15,663 bases of DNA from Armatimonadota bacterium (GTDB taxonomy: Bacteria > Armatimonadota > Abditibacteriia > CG2-30-59-28): the NCBI GenBank assembly GCA_016199605.1, contig JACQGJ010000547.1:1-15663 (forward strand), given 5' to 3'. The first letter of the stretch is position 1, and each line of letters starts with the position of its first letter. Below are positions 14,849-15,663 of the stretch, one piece after another. The translations under genes were made by a program, and so were the position numbers. The notes beneath the pieces are model-generated. The model was not told the origin of the DNA and ran no database searches. It saw only the letters and a program-made list of their open reading frames with translations.

Positions 14849-15517
14849 TCACCGGGGCAGAAGATCAAAGATCGTGATCACACCCCAAGTCACGACGCAA
14901 GCCACCGGGACGGCTGAAACACCTTCCCAGAGGCTGTGCCGCTTTCGGTAGATTCTCCCCCAGATCACCAGGGGAAGTCCGAGAAAAGCCCAAAAAAGGT
15001 GAACGCTGACGAGCATCGCGGTCGCAAAGACGCCGACGGTCAACACTGCGATGTGTATGCTCACTTTGGTGAAGGCGCTGAGCACGGCGAAAGCTATCCC
15101 GTTGGCAACGACCATCCAGCCGAGGATGACGATTTCCTTCGGGACGCCCATGTAGTAAAGGATTGCCGTACCGGCAAAGCTACTCACGATGGCAACCAGG
15201 AAAGGGAGGCGACGTTCCTCACGCATCATGACGTGCAAGTCGGTGATTCTCCCGCTGACCACCCCGAGCACGACTACCACGAAAGGGATGGTGGTTGTGA
15301 AAAAGACTGAGATCGCCGTCCACTCGATGGCTTGGAGGCGAGTGGGTGAGTAATGGGAGATGATCCAGTAGGAAAACAGAGGGATGATGACATAGGGACT
15401 CGTCGACATCGAGAGGACAAAGGCGAAGGCGTCTCGGCTACGACTGGGGCGAAACAAGGCTTCAGAAGACAGTGACACATAGGACCCCCGGTTATTAACA
15501 GTGAGGAGATTGTCCAT
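14849..15517 (-). CDS. polytopic membrane protein with divergent PAP2-phosphatase-like motifs
   Basis: 222 residues from the ATG at 15517. The frame stays open to a TTG at 15628, but the extra N-terminus looks non-coding. A later GTG at 15478 is also possible; no start has a good ribosome site. About five hydrophobic segments are visible: 30-53, 68-89, 104-124, 127-147 and 158-186, with a last one near 202-220. Motifs resemble a reduced PAP2 superfamily: DLHVMMREERR (93-103), K151-V-S-I-H155 (compare KxxxxxRP/PSGH), and R188-x5-H194-x3-E198 (compare SRx5Hx3D). PAP2 enzymes dephosphorylate lipid phosphates at the membrane; whether this one is active is unclear. It is transcribed separately upstream of the kinase operon. 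Confidence 0.6.
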   Translation of the reverse strand: MDNLLTVNNRGSYVSLSSEALFRPSRSRDAFAFVLSMSTSPYVIIPLFSYWIISHYSPTRLQAIEWTAISVFFTTTIPFVVVVLGVVSGRITDLHVMMREERRLPFLVAIVSSFAGTAILYYMGVPKEIVILGWMVVANGIAFAVLSAFTKVSIHIAVLTVGVFATAMLVSVHLFWAFLGLPLVIWGRIYRKRHSLWEGVSAVPVACVVTWGVITIFDLLPR

Positions 15518-15537
15518 TGCAAAGCCGGTCTTGTCAA
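15509..15537 (-). promoter_or_regulatory. possible promoter within the membrane-protein 5' region
   Basis: On the minus strand a perfect TTGACA (15537-15532) is followed after 17 bp by GACAAT (15514-15509; 4 of 6 to consensus). If used, transcription would start near 15502, downstream of the ATG at 15517, and the gene would have to begin at the GTG at 15478. This is why the start of that gene is left open. Confidence 0.35.
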
Positions 15538-15663
15538 TGTCGCCTTTTTCGGAGCCATTTGCGATATCTCGTTGAGTCACTGCTGGCAAGGGATGGCGGA
15601 GAGGTGCCAAAGAGCGAATACCCCACAAGGCTGTTGATAAATCAAGGCTGACGCGGGTCGGGG

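Overview
The window is GC-rich bacterial chromosome. Most starts carry a strong GGAGG-type ribosome site, and genes run on both strands in short operons. The gene set (a GH172/DUF2961 protein, a five-bladed-propeller glycosidase-like exoprotein, a Gfo/Idh/MocA dehydrogenase, a ferritin-like protein and a lipoprotein with a carboxypeptidase-regulatory-like domain) resembles environmental Planctomycetota or Armatimonadota-type bacteria. That placement is inferred from gene content; there is no rRNA or other marker. I see no tRNA, rRNA, CRISPR array, transposase or phage gene.

Left part (1-5370): the 3' end of an unidentified plus-strand gene runs into a 100-bp cluster of GGATGAA/TTCATCC repeats. 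Next comes a possible decayed C-terminal gene fragment, then a carbohydrate-use block. In the block a minus-strand pair (alpha/beta-hydrolase esterase, then a secreted propeller protein) is divergent from a plus-strand KDPG/KHG aldolase. Between the two transcription units lie two 20-bp copies, in inverted orientation and 19/20 identical, of a palindromic operator-like sequence. A GH172/DUF2961 hydrolase gene converges on the aldolase. Together these suggest deacylation and cleavage of an acidic or furanose-containing glycan, with a 2-keto-3-deoxy sugar acid split to pyruvate.

Middle part (5370-10545): a plus-strand lipoprotein (Fn3-like plus carboxypeptidase-regulatory-like domains) ends at a clear intrinsic terminator. 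Facing it is a minus-strand series: Gfo/Idh/MocA dehydrogenase, a 471-residue ferritin-like protein with apparently duplicated halves, and an SDR oxidoreductase 5 bp behind it. This looks like an uncharacterised redox pathway. Divergent from it is a 66-residue CxxC...CxxC zinc-ribbon protein.

Right part (10545-15663): a minus-strand operon encodes a GAF-GAF histidine kinase (GTG start, with a good sigma70-like promoter upstream), an output-less response regulator (ATGA overlap) and an acetolactate-synthase-like ThDP enzyme (38 bp gap). Upstream of it lies a minus-strand polytopic membrane protein with divergent PAP2-phosphatase-like motifs and an uncertain start.
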